Below are positions 27,648 through 36,764 of a DNA stretch of 64,000 nucleotides, piece after piece. Below the pieces are notes generated by a model. That model did no database searches. It saw only the letters and a list, made by a program, of their open reading frames with translations, and had not been told where the DNA came from. Every line of letters begins with the position of its first letter. Within the stretch, counting starts at the first letter, position 1. This DNA comes from Leisingera aquaemixtae (GTDB lineage Bacteria > Pseudomonadota > Alphaproteobacteria > Rhodobacterales > Rhodobacteraceae): positions 62,001 through 126,000 of the forward strand of contig NZ_JAHVJQ010000006.1 in assembly GCF_019801145.1 (NCBI RefSeq). Direction: 5' to 3'. The translations under genes were made by a program, and so were the position numbers.

Positions 27648-28550
27648 ATGAGCCAGGCAGGCACTGACATGCAGGACATCACGCTCGCCTTTCACGTCGG
27701 GGCGCCCAATACCGACAACGGCCAGCTGACATGGTCGCTGCGCAAGGACGCGCAGCAACTGCTGGAGCGCGGCGTCATGATCCGGCGCCCGGGCACCTAC
27801 ATGGGGGCGCTTACCCAGGCGCTGCGCAAGCAGGACCAGGAATTCGTGACGGAGCAGGAGCGCGAGATGCTGCTGGCGGGCCTCGTCAAGGATCAGGCCG
27901 TCTCACGCATCATTCTGACCAACTCAAGCTTTCTGGGGGTGCCGGGCTGGATGCTGAGCGGCGGGCGGTTGTATCGCAACGCCGGTAAGAACACCGCGGC
28001 CTTGCGGGGCCTGTTTCCCGGCAATCCTTGCGAGTTCTTCCTTGGCCTGCGAAACCCGGCCACCCTGATCGGGCCGGTGTTCAAATCGCAGACTGGCCGG
28101 GCCTGGGAACAGTTCGCCGCGGATACGGATTTTCTGAGCCTGCGCTGGTCCGAGGTGGTGGAAGACATTCAGGTCCGAAACCCCGGCTGCCGCATCACCG
28201 TCTGGTGCAACGAGGAAACACCGGTGATCTGGCCCAGCATCCTGGGTCATGTATCCGGCCTTGGGGACAGCTTCCGGTTCAGCGGTGAGCTGGACATCAC
28301 CCGCGGCATCATTTCGGAGGCAGGTTATGAGCGGCTGGAGTCCTATCTGGCAGGTCGCCCCGGGCTGTCCGAGGACCAGCGGGAGCGGGTGCGAGCCCTG
28401 TTCCTGAGCTACTTCCACGACGAGGAGGAGATCGAGGAGGAGATCGATCTTCCCGGCTGGTCGCAGGCGCTGGTGGACGACATGAGCGAAACATACATGG
28501 CCGACGCCGAGCTGATCCGGCATATGCCGGGTGTCACCTTCCTGTCCTGA
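27648..28550 (+). CDS. Sulfotransferase-like protein with altered PAPS loop
   Basis: The 300-residue protein resembles the roseobacter sulfotransferase-like families. FHVGAPNTDNGQL (about residues 15-27) lines up with the 5'-phosphosulfate loop usually seen as HIGxHKTGTT, but the key Lys and following Gly-Thr-Thr are replaced. FLGLRNPATLIGPVFKSQ (about 131-148) matches the 3'-phosphate motif RNPxxxxxS/Y. It lies 73 bases after the hydrolase fusion and ends the accessory cluster, overlapping the convergent carrier gene by 17 bases. It may bind PAPS poorly or use another donor. A start at 27669 is also possible. Confidence 0.7.
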   Translation: MSQAGTDMQDITLAFHVGAPNTDNGQLTWSLRKDAQQLLERGVMIRRPGTYMGALTQALRKQDQEFVTEQEREMLLAGLVKDQAVSRIILTNSSFLGVPGWMLSGGRLYRNAGKNTAALRGLFPGNPCEFFLGLRNPATLIGPVFKSQTGRAWEQFAADTDFLSLRWSEVVEDIQVRNPGCRITVWCNEETPVIWPSILGHVSGLGDSFRFSGELDITRGIISEAGYERLESYLAGRPGLSEDQRERVRALFLSYFHDEEEIEEEIDLPGWSQALVDDMSETYMADAELIRHMPGVTFLS

Positions 28551-29472
28551 GCGTCGCGCGGCTAAAAAGCGGCTTCATCAGGATGGCGGTCAGATACATC
28601 GGGATTTGGTAGCAGCCGAGGAAGATCAGCAGCGGGTCGGTGGTGGCCGCGGGCAGGGCGATCAGGAAAAGCGCGAAGTTCCGGTTTCCGGCGACCACGG
28701 ATACGGGCACCACGCCGCTGCCCGCGCGGTGGCGCAATACTGTGAACACCATCACCTGCAGGCCCAGGTTGGCAGCCAGCGCAAATCCCAGCCATTGCAG
28801 AACCAGCACTGGGTCGGTCCGCAGCGCAGGCCCCAGCGCGGCCATCAGCCCCACCACAATCACCGCCAGCGCAATCACGGTCAGCCCGTCTATGGCCCTG
28901 GCCTGGTCGTCCCGCATCTGCGGCAGGGTCAGGCGGCGCAGCAGGAAGGCTGCCACCACGGTGAGGCCGATCGCGCCTATCAGCCGCCCGGCGGCGCGCA
29001 GCACCTCGCCCAGATCACCCAGGCTGGGTGCCAGCAGGAACACCGGGATCACCGTCAGCGGCATCAGCGCAGTCCCGGTGATCAGCAGGCGGAAGGCAGG
29101 TTCCGGCGCGTGCCCCATAAGCGCGGTGATATTGGGGCTGCCGGTCACCGAGGGCGCGCTCAGCATCAGGATCAGTGCGATGGCGGCCGGGGTCTGCGCA
29201 ACGCCGAACAGCGCGGCGATCCCCAGCGCCAGCAGCGGCAAGGCGACTTGCAGGAGGGCGATGGCCTTCAGTGTGCCGATGCCATCTGCCAGCCCGCCTG
29301 CGGCTTTGCGGAGGCCGATCCGGTAGGCGTTCAAAAACAAAAGCCCGGCCACCATCTGAGGCAGCCAGGGCTGAAGGGAAGCGGCGAGGCCGGGCAGCAA
29401 AAGCCCGGCCGCAAGCCCCAGGACCAAAGCGGCCCGCCCATGCCGGGCGGCAAAGGCGAGCGCGCGAAGCAT
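28534..29472 (-). CDS. Bile acid:sodium symporter-like membrane carrier
   Basis: The 312-residue protein has about nine to ten hydrophobic segments and the layout of the BASS/ACR3-like fold. SAPSVTGSPNITALMGH (about residues 105-121) and SVVAGNRNFALFLIALPA (about 259-276) are the two crossover regions that form the ion sites in this fold. The substrate is unknown. It lies four bases downstream of the TRAP large permease gene, so it may be the last gene of that operon and carry a related organic acid, or simply be co-oriented. Confidence 0.75.
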   Translation of the reverse strand: MLRALAFAARHGRAALVLGLAAGLLLPGLAASLQPWLPQMVAGLLFLNAYRIGLRKAAGGLADGIGTLKAIALLQVALPLLALGIAALFGVAQTPAAIALILMLSAPSVTGSPNITALMGHAPEPAFRLLITGTALMPLTVIPVFLLAPSLGDLGEVLRAAGRLIGAIGLTVVAAFLLRRLTLPQMRDDQARAIDGLTVIALAVIVVGLMAALGPALRTDPVLVLQWLGFALAANLGLQVMVFTVLRHRAGSGVVPVSVVAGNRNFALFLIALPAATTDPLLIFLGCYQIPMYLTAILMKPLFSRATLRTGR

Positions 29473-29476
29473 AGGT

Positions 29477-30787
29477 CTAGACCGGCCCCGGCCTGAGGTT
29501 ATTGGGCAGGTAAGTTGCCAGTTCCGGGAAGGCGATCAGCACAAACACCATCAACACCATGATCAGGAACATCGGGATCGCGGCACGGGCGATATAGCTC
29601 ATCTCGTGGTGGGTCATGCCCTGCATCACAAACAGGTTGAAGCCGATCGGCGGGGTGATCTGCGCCATCTCGACAACCACTACGATGAAGATGCCGAACC
29701 AGATCAGGTCAATGCCTGCCTGGCGGATCATTGGCTCCACCACCGCCATCGTCAGCACCACCGAGGAAATACCGTCGAGGAAGCAGCCGAGCACGACGTA
29801 GAAGACCAGCAGCACCATCAGCAGCTCGAACCGGCTCAGCTCCCATCCCGCAATCAGATCTGCCAGCCCGCGCGGCAGGCCGGTGAAGCCCATCGACAGG
29901 GACAGAAAGGCGGCGCCCGCCAGGATCAGCGCAATCATCGCGCTGGTGCGGGTGGCGCCCATCAGGCTTTCGGTGAAGGTTTTCCAATTCAGCGAACCTT
30001 GCGACAGCGCCAGCAGCAGCGAGCCGATGACGCCGAACGCCGCCGCTTCGGTTGCGGTGGCAAAGCCCAGGTACATCGAGCCGATCACCACGATAATCAG
30101 CGCAATCACCGGCGCCAGGAAGCGGGAGTTCTTCACTTTCTCGGCAAAGCTAAGCTTGGCCTCCGGCGACGGGTTCCAATCCTTGCCGACCTTGGAATAG
30201 ATCGCCACGTAGCCCATGAACATTGCCGCCAGCACCAGGCCGGGGAGAATGCCCGCAAAGAACAGCTTGGTGATCGATTCATTGATGGTGACGCCATAGA
30301 CGATCAGTGTCAGCGACGGCGGGATCATCAGGCCCAGGGTGGCCGCTCCGGTCAGGGTGCCGATCACCATCCGCTCCGGGTAGTTGCGCTTGCGCAGTTC
30401 CGGGATCGACATCTTGCCCACCGTGGTCAGCGTCGCGGCGGAGGAGCCGGAGACCGCGGCAAACACCGTGCAGCCGACGATATTGGTGTGCACCAGCCCA
30501 CCGGGCAGGGGCGCCATCCAGGGGCTGAGGCCCTTGAACATGTCCTCCGATAATCGCGTCCGGTAAAGGATTTCGCCCATCCAGATGAACATCGGCAGCG
30601 CCGTCAGGGTCCAGCTGGAGGATGCTGACCAGACCGTGGTCAGCATCACATCGCCCACTGGCCTTGTGGTGAACAGCTCCATGCCGACCCAGGCCACACC
30701 CATCAGCGCCAGGCCGACCCAGACGCCGGTGCCCAGAAGGGTGAACAGCACGAAGAGGAAGAGGATGATGACTGAGATGTTTTCCAT
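29477..30787 (-). CDS. dctM: TRAP transporter large permease subunit (DctM)
   Basis: The 436-residue protein has about a dozen hydrophobic segments and is the ion-coupled channel part of a tripartite ATP-independent periplasmic transporter. Characteristic stretches are GLALMGVAWVGMEL near the N-terminus, the SGSSAATLTTVGKMSIPELRK substrate/ion-site region (about 135-155) and PPIGFNLFVMQGM near the C-terminus. It works with DctQ (next upstream) and the DctP binding protein. Substrate is not readable from this subunit. Confidence 0.95.
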   Translation of the reverse strand: MENISVIILFLFVLFTLLGTGVWVGLALMGVAWVGMELFTTRPVGDVMLTTVWSASSSWTLTALPMFIWMGEILYRTRLSEDMFKGLSPWMAPLPGGLVHTNIVGCTVFAAVSGSSAATLTTVGKMSIPELRKRNYPERMVIGTLTGAATLGLMIPPSLTLIVYGVTINESITKLFFAGILPGLVLAAMFMGYVAIYSKVGKDWNPSPEAKLSFAEKVKNSRFLAPVIALIIVVIGSMYLGFATATEAAAFGVIGSLLLALSQGSLNWKTFTESLMGATRTSAMIALILAGAAFLSLSMGFTGLPRGLADLIAGWELSRFELLMVLLVFYVVLGCFLDGISSVVLTMAVVEPMIRQAGIDLIWFGIFIVVVVEMAQITPPIGFNLFVMQGMTHHEMSYIARAAIPMFLIMVLMVFVLIAFPELATYLPNNLRPGPV

Positions 30788-30793
30788 GGGCCC

Positions 30794-31327
30794 TTACTCC
30801 GCGTGGCTCTGATCTTCGAGATCCCGGGTGATGCGGTGGTCGCCGCGGAAAATCACGTGGATCAGGTGGTCGGTGAGGGCGATGGCCAGGATGACCGCGC
30901 CGATCAGCATGGCGCTTTGCGGCATCCACAGCGGTGTGCGGTCTTGGCCCTGGCTCACGTCGTTGAACTTCCAACTCCAGTAGACAAAGCGGTAGGCGTA
31001 AAAGCAGAAATACCACATCACCGCGGTGCCGATGCCAAAGCACCAGATCTCCAGCACCCGGCGGAAACCTTCGGGCACGACGTTCAGCAGGATCGACACC
31101 CGGATATGGCTGCCGCGGTTCAGCGCATTGGCGAAGGCCAGGAATGACGCCGCCGCCATCGCATAGCCTGCGTAATCCGGCGCGCCGGGGAAGACTTCAC
31201 CGGTCCAGCGGGCCAGCATCTGGACAACGATCAGCCCCAGAATGGCAATCAGGCAGAGGGCGGCCAGCACCCCTGCCGCAAGGTATAGAAAATCCAGTCC
31301 GGAGCGCAGCCCCCTGAGCACAGTCAT
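30794..31327 (-). CDS. dctQ: TRAP transporter small permease subunit (DctQ)
   Basis: The 177-residue protein has four hydrophobic segments and the DctQ signature AMAAASFLAFANALNRGSHIRV (about residues 52-73; charged loop before the third helix). It anchors the large permease and is required for transport. It lies six bases upstream of dctM, and 73 bases with two stem-loops separate it from dctP. Confidence 0.93.
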   Translation of the reverse strand: MTVLRGLRSGLDFLYLAAGVLAALCLIAILGLIVVQMLARWTGEVFPGAPDYAGYAMAAASFLAFANALNRGSHIRVSILLNVVPEGFRRVLEIWCFGIGTAVMWYFCFYAYRFVYWSWKFNDVSQGQDRTPLWMPQSAMLIGAVILAIALTDHLIHVIFRGDHRITRDLEDQSHAE

Positions 31328-31344
31328 AGCATCCCCATCGGCAT

Positions 31345-31385
31345 TATTCTTATGAGAATACGGGCGGCACCAGCCGCGCCGCCCG
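31345..31385 (-). promoter_or_regulatory. Two stem-loops between dctP and dctQ
   Basis: TATTCTTATGAGAATA (31345-31360) and a GC-rich hairpin with arms CGGGCGGC and GCCGCCCG (31361-31385) lie back to back just after the dctP stop. Such hairpins commonly stabilise or attenuate TRAP mRNAs so that the binding protein exceeds the permeases. Confidence 0.6.
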
Positions 31386-31400
31386 CATCACCTTGTCTGA

Positions 31401-32375
31401 TTACTCGGCGCGGAAGGCTTCGACGATGGCCTTGCCTTCTTCGCCGGCCGCTTCCAGCCACTCATTGGTCATGGTGACGCCGATTTCCTTCAGCTCGCCC
31501 ACCATCTGATCGGACGCCGGACCAACGGTCATGCCGCCATCGCGCAGGCCCTGCAGGGTGAAACCGGTGTATTCCTTGGCGCGCCAGTTGCCCGCGTATT
31601 CGGCCAGCTTGGCGCAGCCCTTGATCACGTTCTGGTTGGCCTCGGAGGTGCCGTTCCAGACATCGGAGTTCACGAACACATAGTTGCGCGGCAGCCAGGC
31701 ATCCACTTCGTAGAAATAGTTCAGGCTTTCCCAGACCTTGCGGTCATACCCGGTGGAGCCGGAGGAGACCATCGACTCCGCCACGCCGGTGGCAAAGGCC
31801 TGGCTGATCTCGGCCGCCTCGATGGTCACCGGCAGCATGCCGGTCAGCTCCGCCAGGCGGGATGTGGCGTTGTTGTAGGAGCGGAACTTGATGCCCTTCA
31901 TCTCGGCCACCGAGTTCACCTCGTTCTTGAAATACAGGCCCTGCGGCGGCCACGGCACCGCATAAAGCAGGGTCAGGTTCTGTTCCGCCAGCAGCTTCTC
32001 AATCGCGGGCTTGGCCGCCTTCCACAGCTTGTCGCTGTCGTCAAAAGAGGTCGCCAGGAACGGGATCGAGTCAAATCCGAACAGGGCGTTTTCGTTCTGG
32101 TGGCCGGACAGCAGGCGCTCGCCGATCGGCGCCTGGCCGGTCTGCACCGCGCGCTTGATGTCGGCGCCCTTGAAAAGCGAGCCCGACGGATGCGTCTTGA
32201 CCTCGATCTCGCCGCCGGTGCCGGTGGTCACGCATTCGGCAAACTCCGCGCCGGTGGCGGAGTGGAAGTTAGACGCCGAATAGGCCATCGGCATGTCCCA
32301 GGTCTCCGCTGCAGCCGGCAGGGCGGCAGCCGCGGTCAGCGCGGTGGCAGCCAGCAGTCTGGTCAGTTTCTTCAT
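31401..32375 (-). CDS. dctP: TRAP transporter periplasmic substrate-binding protein (DctP)
   Basis: The 324-residue protein has a signal peptide (about residues 1-23, ending AAA-ETW). The DctP-family motif KFRSYNNATSRLAELTGMLPV (about 156-176) carries the arginine that normally binds the substrate carboxylate. It captures an organic acid, perhaps an amino-acid derivative given the neighbouring enzymes, and delivers it to DctQM. It is preceded by a 49-base gap with a small hairpin after the oxidoreductase gene. Confidence 0.95.
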   Translation of the reverse strand: MKKLTRLLAATALTAAAALPAAAETWDMPMAYSASNFHSATGAEFAECVTTGTGGEIEVKTHPSGSLFKGADIKRAVQTGQAPIGERLLSGHQNENALFGFDSIPFLATSFDDSDKLWKAAKPAIEKLLAEQNLTLLYAVPWPPQGLYFKNEVNSVAEMKGIKFRSYNNATSRLAELTGMLPVTIEAAEISQAFATGVAESMVSSGSTGYDRKVWESLNYFYEVDAWLPRNYVFVNSDVWNGTSEANQNVIKGCAKLAEYAGNWRAKEYTGFTLQGLRDGGMTVGPASDQMVGELKEIGVTMTNEWLEAAGEEGKAIVEAFRAE

Positions 32376-32424
32376 GGTCTTCTCCCTGTTTTGTTAGCGG
32401 CCCCTTCAGGGGCACTGGTTGGTT

Positions 32425-33678
32425 TCAAATCGCATAGCGCGCCGGGTCATAGGCGCTCATGTCCATGTTCGGGGTGCGGCCCGAAATCATCTGCGCCAGC
32501 AGGCGCCCTGTCTTCGGCCCGCCGGTGAGGCCGATGTGATGGTGGCCAAAGCCGGTATAGGCGCCGCTGAGGCCCGGCACTTCGCCAATGACCGGGATCG
32601 AATCCGCCGGGGCAGGCCGGGAACCCTGCCAGTCCTCCTCGTGCTTCCAGGTGACACCGGGCAGGATGCGCCGCGCGTTCTTGCGCAGCAGCTCAAGCGG
32701 CCCCTTTGACGGCCCGGCCTCCAGCCCGCCGAATTCCACAATGCCCGCAATCCGGATCCGTCCCTCCATCGGGGTCACCACGCACTTGGCTGCTGCCACC
32801 ATGACAGGCGCCTTGGGCATCGCCGAAGGCTCCCATAATTCAAGATGATAGCCGCGTTCTGCTTCCAGTGGTACGGAAATTCCCAGTTTCTCAGCCAGCG
32901 GCTTGGACCAGACACCGGTGGCCGCCAAAACGGCGTCGCAAGGGATGGTCTCGCCGCCGGCCCTGACACCGGTCACCTTGCCGTTTTCGCGCGCCACATC
33001 CTCCGCAAAGGCCTGGATCAGCCGGCCGCCATTTGCAACCACATGGGCCGCCAGGTCCTTCACGTATTGGCCGGGGTCGGTAATGATCCCGTGGTCTCTC
33101 AGCCGGGCGGCAAAGCCGAATTCTTTGGCATAGATATCGTCATAGGCCCGGAAATCCGCGCCCTCCAGTTCATCCCAGCGGAAGCCGTGCTTGCGGCGCA
33201 GGCCCCAGCCGAATGCGTCCTCGCCGAAATGCGCACGGTCATTGTAGAGGAACAGGTAGTCCGAGGGCCTCAGGTGCCGCTCCGCTCCGGTCCCGGCCGC
33301 CAGCGCCTGATGATCCGCCAGAGAATCCCCAACAATGGGCGCCAGCGCAGCGGCAATGCGGGCGGTATCCGCTGCATTGGCATGGCCCATGTATTTCATC
33401 AGCCAGGGCGCCAGTTTCGGCAGGTACCCCCAGCGCATGAACAGCGGCTGCTCCGGGTCCAGCAGCATCTTCGGCGCCCTCTTCCACAGCCCCGGCCCTG
33501 TGACGGGCACGATGGAGCAGGAGGCCAGAATGCCGCCGTTGCCGTGGCTGGTGCCTTCACCCGGCCCCTTGCCGTCAATCAGGATCACCTGATGCCCGTC
33601 GCGCTGCAGCTCAACCGCTGCCGAGACACCGACAATGCCGGCGCCGATAATGGCAACGGTTTTCTTCCCTGCCGTCAT
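32425..33678 (-). CDS. DadA-like FAD-dependent D-amino-acid dehydrogenase
   Basis: The 417-residue protein has the N-terminal FAD motif [21 protein letters not shown] (about residues 8-28) and then SHGNGGILA, typical of the DadA/D-amino-acid dehydrogenase branch of the DAO family. The C-terminus has the second FAD contact [22 protein letters not shown]. It should oxidise a D-amino or imino acid to the imine. Its start overlaps the stop of the enolase-superfamily gene by four bases, so the two are co-translated; together with the TRAP genes this looks like one catabolic operon. The substrate could be a D-hydroxyproline-type compound, which is inference. Confidence 0.88.
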   Translation of the reverse strand: MTAGKKTVAIIGAGIVGVSAAVELQRDGHQVILIDGKGPGEGTSHGNGGILASCSIVPVTGPGLWKRAPKMLLDPEQPLFMRWGYLPKLAPWLMKYMGHANAADTARIAAALAPIVGDSLADHQALAAGTGAERHLRPSDYLFLYNDRAHFGEDAFGWGLRRKHGFRWDELEGADFRAYDDIYAKEFGFAARLRDHGIITDPGQYVKDLAAHVVANGGRLIQAFAEDVARENGKVTGVRAGGETIPCDAVLAATGVWSKPLAEKLGISVPLEAERGYHLELWEPSAMPKAPVMVAAAKCVVTPMEGRIRIAGIVEFGGLEAGPSKGPLELLRKNARRILPGVTWKHEEDWQGSRPAPADSIPVIGEVPGLSGAYTGFGHHHIGLTGGPKTGRLLAQMISGRTPNMDMSAYDPARYAI

Positions 33679-34859
33679 GCCGCAACCTTTTTGGACATCG
33701 CGTAACGGTCCAGCTTTTCAACATCCGGCTTGATCCCCAGCCCCGGCCCGTCCGGCACCACCACTTGGCCGTCCCTGACCTGGAAGGGCGTCTCCAGGAT
33801 GTCCTCCTTCAGGAAGTAGCTCGCCTGGTAGAACTCGCAGCCCAGCCGGATCTCGGGCGTTGCCGCAATCATATGGGTGCCCGCCAGATGCGCCACCCCG
33901 GCCTCGAACATGTCGCCGCCATAGGCCGACAGCCCGTTGGCCGCAGCAATGCGCGCCACTGTCTGACCGCGGCTGAGGCCGCCGGATTTCATGATCTTGA
34001 CCGAAACGCCATCGCAGATGCCCTCGCGCGCGGCGCGCACCATGTCCTCCGGGCCAAAGACGCTTTCGTCTGCCAAGAGCGGCACATCAATCATCTGGCG
34101 CAGCCTGGCCATCATGCCAAAGTGATGGAACCGCACCGGCTGTTCTATGAAATCCGGCTTGAATTCCGCCGCATCGCGCACCTGCGCGGGCGCGTCCTCG
34201 ATGCTCAGGCCCTGATTATAATCCACCCGCACCCGGAACTCGGGGAAGTCCTTGGCGATCCGCTCCAGCCGCATGATGTCAAAGGCATGATCCTTGAACC
34301 CGGTCTTCAGCTTAATCAGCCCCACCTTGTCGGCGCGCAACCGGTGCAGGAGGTCCACGTCCTTCTCGAAATCCGGATCGGCAATCGAACAGCTGAGCGG
34401 GATGGTATCGCGGCATTTGCCGCCCAGCAGCGCCCAGACAGGAACCCCGGTGATGCGCCCGGTCAGATCCAGCAGGGCGGTTTCCAGTGCGGCCTTGGCC
34501 TCGGTGCAATGGGCCACCGCCTTGGCCGCATCTTCCATGATCGCTGCCCTGTCCGCCACCCGGCGGCCTTCCACCAGCGGGCGGATGTAGCGGTCCAAGG
34601 CCGCCAGACTGGCTTCAGGCGTGCCGGTGAACACCGACCAGGTCGAAGCCTCGCCAAACCCTTCGGCGCCGCCTTCGCTGCTCAGCCGGACAATCACAAC
34701 TTCGCAGGAGCCCTCAACAGACCCGATCCCGTGGTCGCGGCGCGACAAGACGGGCAGCGCGAGATGCCAAAGGTCCATCCCGGCAATCTTTTGTTCCAGC
34801 ACTTCGATCTTCCTCCCAGGTGCGGGAAAAGCCTGCCTTGACTGGATCATCATTGCCAA
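33675..34859 (-). CDS. Enolase-superfamily enzyme, muconate-cycloisomerase subgroup (epimerase/dehydratase candidate)
   Basis: The 394-residue protein has the enolase-superfamily capping domain followed by a barrel. Catalytic features are intact: KLKTGF gives the KxK pair, RVDYNQG, FIEQPVR and LADESVF supply the Asp, Glu and Asp metal ligands, and [10 protein letters not shown] the opposite lysine. Relatives include muconate cycloisomerases, amino-acid epimerases, hydroxyproline-betaine epimerase and cis-3-hydroxyproline dehydratase. Next to a D-amino-acid dehydrogenase, a 2-epimerase of an amino or imino acid is the best guess. It is divergent from a LysR gene. Confidence 0.88.
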   Translation of the reverse strand: MAMMIQSRQAFPAPGRKIEVLEQKIAGMDLWHLALPVLSRRDHGIGSVEGSCEVVIVRLSSEGGAEGFGEASTWSVFTGTPEASLAALDRYIRPLVEGRRVADRAAIMEDAAKAVAHCTEAKAALETALLDLTGRITGVPVWALLGGKCRDTIPLSCSIADPDFEKDVDLLHRLRADKVGLIKLKTGFKDHAFDIMRLERIAKDFPEFRVRVDYNQGLSIEDAPAQVRDAAEFKPDFIEQPVRFHHFGMMARLRQMIDVPLLADESVFGPEDMVRAAREGICDGVSVKIMKSGGLSRGQTVARIAAANGLSAYGGDMFEAGVAHLAGTHMIAATPEIRLGCEFYQASYFLKEDILETPFQVRDGQVVVPDGPGLGIKPDVEKLDRYAMSKKVAA

Positions 34860-34902
34860 TACAAAGAATTGGGCAAGGTATCATGAAAAGTGATGATCTG
34901 AC

Positions 34903-35811
34903 ATGTCTCTCCGCTTCCGCCAGCTGCAAGCCTTCCACGCTATTGTCGAAACCGGCACCGTCACCGGCGCGGCAGAGCAGCTCGGCATCTCCCAGCCCGG
35001 CATCTCCAATCTGCTCTACCAGCTGGAGCGCCAGACCCGCCTCAAGCTGTTCGAGCGCAGCAAGGGCCGGCTGATCCCGACACCGGAGGCAGGGGTGCTG
35101 TTTCAGGAGGTCGACACGGTGGTGCGCGGTCTAGACCACGTGGCGCAGGCGGTGACGGATCTGCAGAACAAGCAGGCGGGCCAGTTGCAAGTTGCGTCTC
35201 AGCACTCCATGTCCTTTGGCTTCATGCCCGCCCTGATCGCCCGTTTCGCCCGCACGCGCCCGGACATGTCGATATCATTCCAGGCGCAGTATTCGCTGAA
35301 GATCCAGGAATGGGTGATCGCAGGCCTGTTTGAGATCGGCGTCTGCGAGATGCCGCTGATCCACGACGGGCTGGAGGTATATCCGGTCAGCGTCGAAACA
35401 CGGCTGGCGATGCCTGCGGACAGTCCGCTGGCGGAACACAAGGTGCTGACACCGGAGCTGCTGGAGGGTGTGCCCTTCATCGTCATGGGGCCGGAGCACA
35501 TGACCCACCGCCGCACTCGTGAAGTCTTTCAGCAGGCAGGGATCCCGCTGAAAACCCGCGTGCATTCGCATATGTTCAAGAACCTCCTGAGTTTTGTGCA
35601 GGAGGGAATGGGTGTTTCGCTCCTCGACCCCTTCGTACTGGGTTTCGAGAGCGGCGGCGGGTTTGTTTCCCGCCCGTTCCGGCCGCGGATTATGATGGAT
35701 ATGGCGGTGATCACTTCCAAGTCGCGGCCGCTGTCAGCGGTAGGACAGGAGTTTCTGGCGCTGCTAAAACAGGAGCTGGCACCTTATTCCGTATCTGTAG
35801 AGGCGTCCTGA
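34903..35811 (+). CDS. LysR-family regulator of the TRAP/epimerase operon
   Basis: The 302-residue protein has the N-terminal winged helix (LRFRQLQAFHAIVETGTVTG and SQPGISNLLYQLERQTRLKLFER) and a C-terminal periplasmic-binding-type effector domain. It is divergent from the enolase-superfamily gene with only 43 bases between starts, the usual LysR arrangement for controlling the adjacent operon, probably with the imported compound as inducer. A stem-loop repeat follows its stop by 21 bases. Confidence 0.93.
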   Translation: MSLRFRQLQAFHAIVETGTVTGAAEQLGISQPGISNLLYQLERQTRLKLFERSKGRLIPTPEAGVLFQEVDTVVRGLDHVAQAVTDLQNKQAGQLQVASQHSMSFGFMPALIARFARTRPDMSISFQAQYSLKIQEWVIAGLFEIGVCEMPLIHDGLEVYPVSVETRLAMPADSPLAEHKVLTPELLEGVPFIVMGPEHMTHRRTREVFQQAGIPLKTRVHSHMFKNLLSFVQEGMGVSLLDPFVLGFESGGGFVSRPFRPRIMMDMAVITSKSRPLSAVGQEFLALLKQELAPYSVSVEAS

Positions 35812-35832
35812 AATTCTTGCCGGAACTGTATT

Positions 35833-35912
35833 GCCCGGCCGATAGGCCGGGCAGCGCCCGACCCTCCCCACGGGAGGGCGCTTGTGCGCCCACCCAGGGT
35901 CAGGCGCTGCCC
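35833..35912 (-). repeat. Dispersed stem-loop repeat, copy 2
   Basis: Read along LysR, it starts with GCCCGGCC-GATA-GGCCGGGC, then the outer arms GGGCAGCGCC and GGCGCTGCCC enclosing CCCTCCC-GGGAGGG and GGGCGC-GCGCCC hairpins. It is nearly the reverse complement of copy 1. It lies 21 bases after the LysR stop. Confidence 0.88.
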
Positions 35913-36062
35913 TTTGCATCTTGGGACCAATTGGTCATGGGGCAGGGAGCTGAAGAGGTGCCCTCGGCGGCCTTGGAATATTGTATGCAGTTTCGAATTC
36001 AATCTTGTCAAGAACCGGGCGCGGCCGTAACGTGCACCGCGGATTGAACGATCGGCGGGAAC

Positions 36063-36755
36063 ATGGCCAAACGTGAAAGCAATGTGGACAGGGTTTATGA
36101 GGCGCTGCGCCGGATGGCGGCGGATTTTGCCTTCAAACCCGACCAGCGGATCAACGAAAGCGCTCTGTCCGAGGTGCTTGGCGCCAGCCGCACGCCGCTG
36201 CGCGAAGCGCTGAACCGGCTGGTGGCCGAGGGGTTCCTGACCTTCCAGAACAACCGCGGCTTCTTCTGCCGCCCGCTGACGCCCAGCTACATCATGGACC
36301 TTTACGAGGCCAGGGTTGCGGTGGAATGCGAAGCCGTGCGGCTGGCCTGCACCCGCGCCGCAGATGAGGACATCGCAGCGCTGGCGGATTACCTGAACCG
36401 GATGGAACCGGAATACGAAAGCGCCACCGACCCGGAAGAACTGCTGGCGATGGACGAAAGCTTTCACGCCCGGCTTGCGCAGCTGTCGGGCAACAGCGAA
36501 TTGCAGCGCATCCTGAACAACCTCAACGGCCGGATCCGCTATATCCGGCTCATTGACCTCAAACGGATGCGCGACCGGGCAGGGGGCAAGGCGCCGGGCG
36601 ACATCTCGGCCCACCGCCAGATCGTCGAAGGCATTGCCGCCCGCAACACGGAGGCTGCCGTATCGGCCATGCGCAGCCATATCGAGAAACGCCGGGAGGA
36701 GGCGACCGAGGCGGTCCGCATTGCCTTTTCCCAGCTCTACGTTCCTGACGAGTAG
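36063..36755 (+). CDS. GntR/FadR-family transcriptional regulator
   Basis: The 230-residue protein has a winged helix-turn-helix (RINESALSEVLGASRTPLRE, about residues 29-48) and an FCD effector domain with the metal-site helices (MDLYEARVAVECEAVRLA and MDESFHARLAQLSGN). It lies nine bases upstream of the racemase-family gene, probably its operon partner. The gap before it holds a repeat copy and its promoter region. Confidence 0.92.
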   Translation: MAKRESNVDRVYEALRRMAADFAFKPDQRINESALSEVLGASRTPLREALNRLVAEGFLTFQNNRGFFCRPLTPSYIMDLYEARVAVECEAVRLACTRAADEDIAALADYLNRMEPEYESATDPEELLAMDESFHARLAQLSGNSELQRILNNLNGRIRYIRLIDLKRMRDRAGGKAPGDISAHRQIVEGIAARNTEAAVSAMRSHIEKRREEATEAVRIAFSQLYVPDE

Positions 36756-36764
36756 GGGAGTCTC

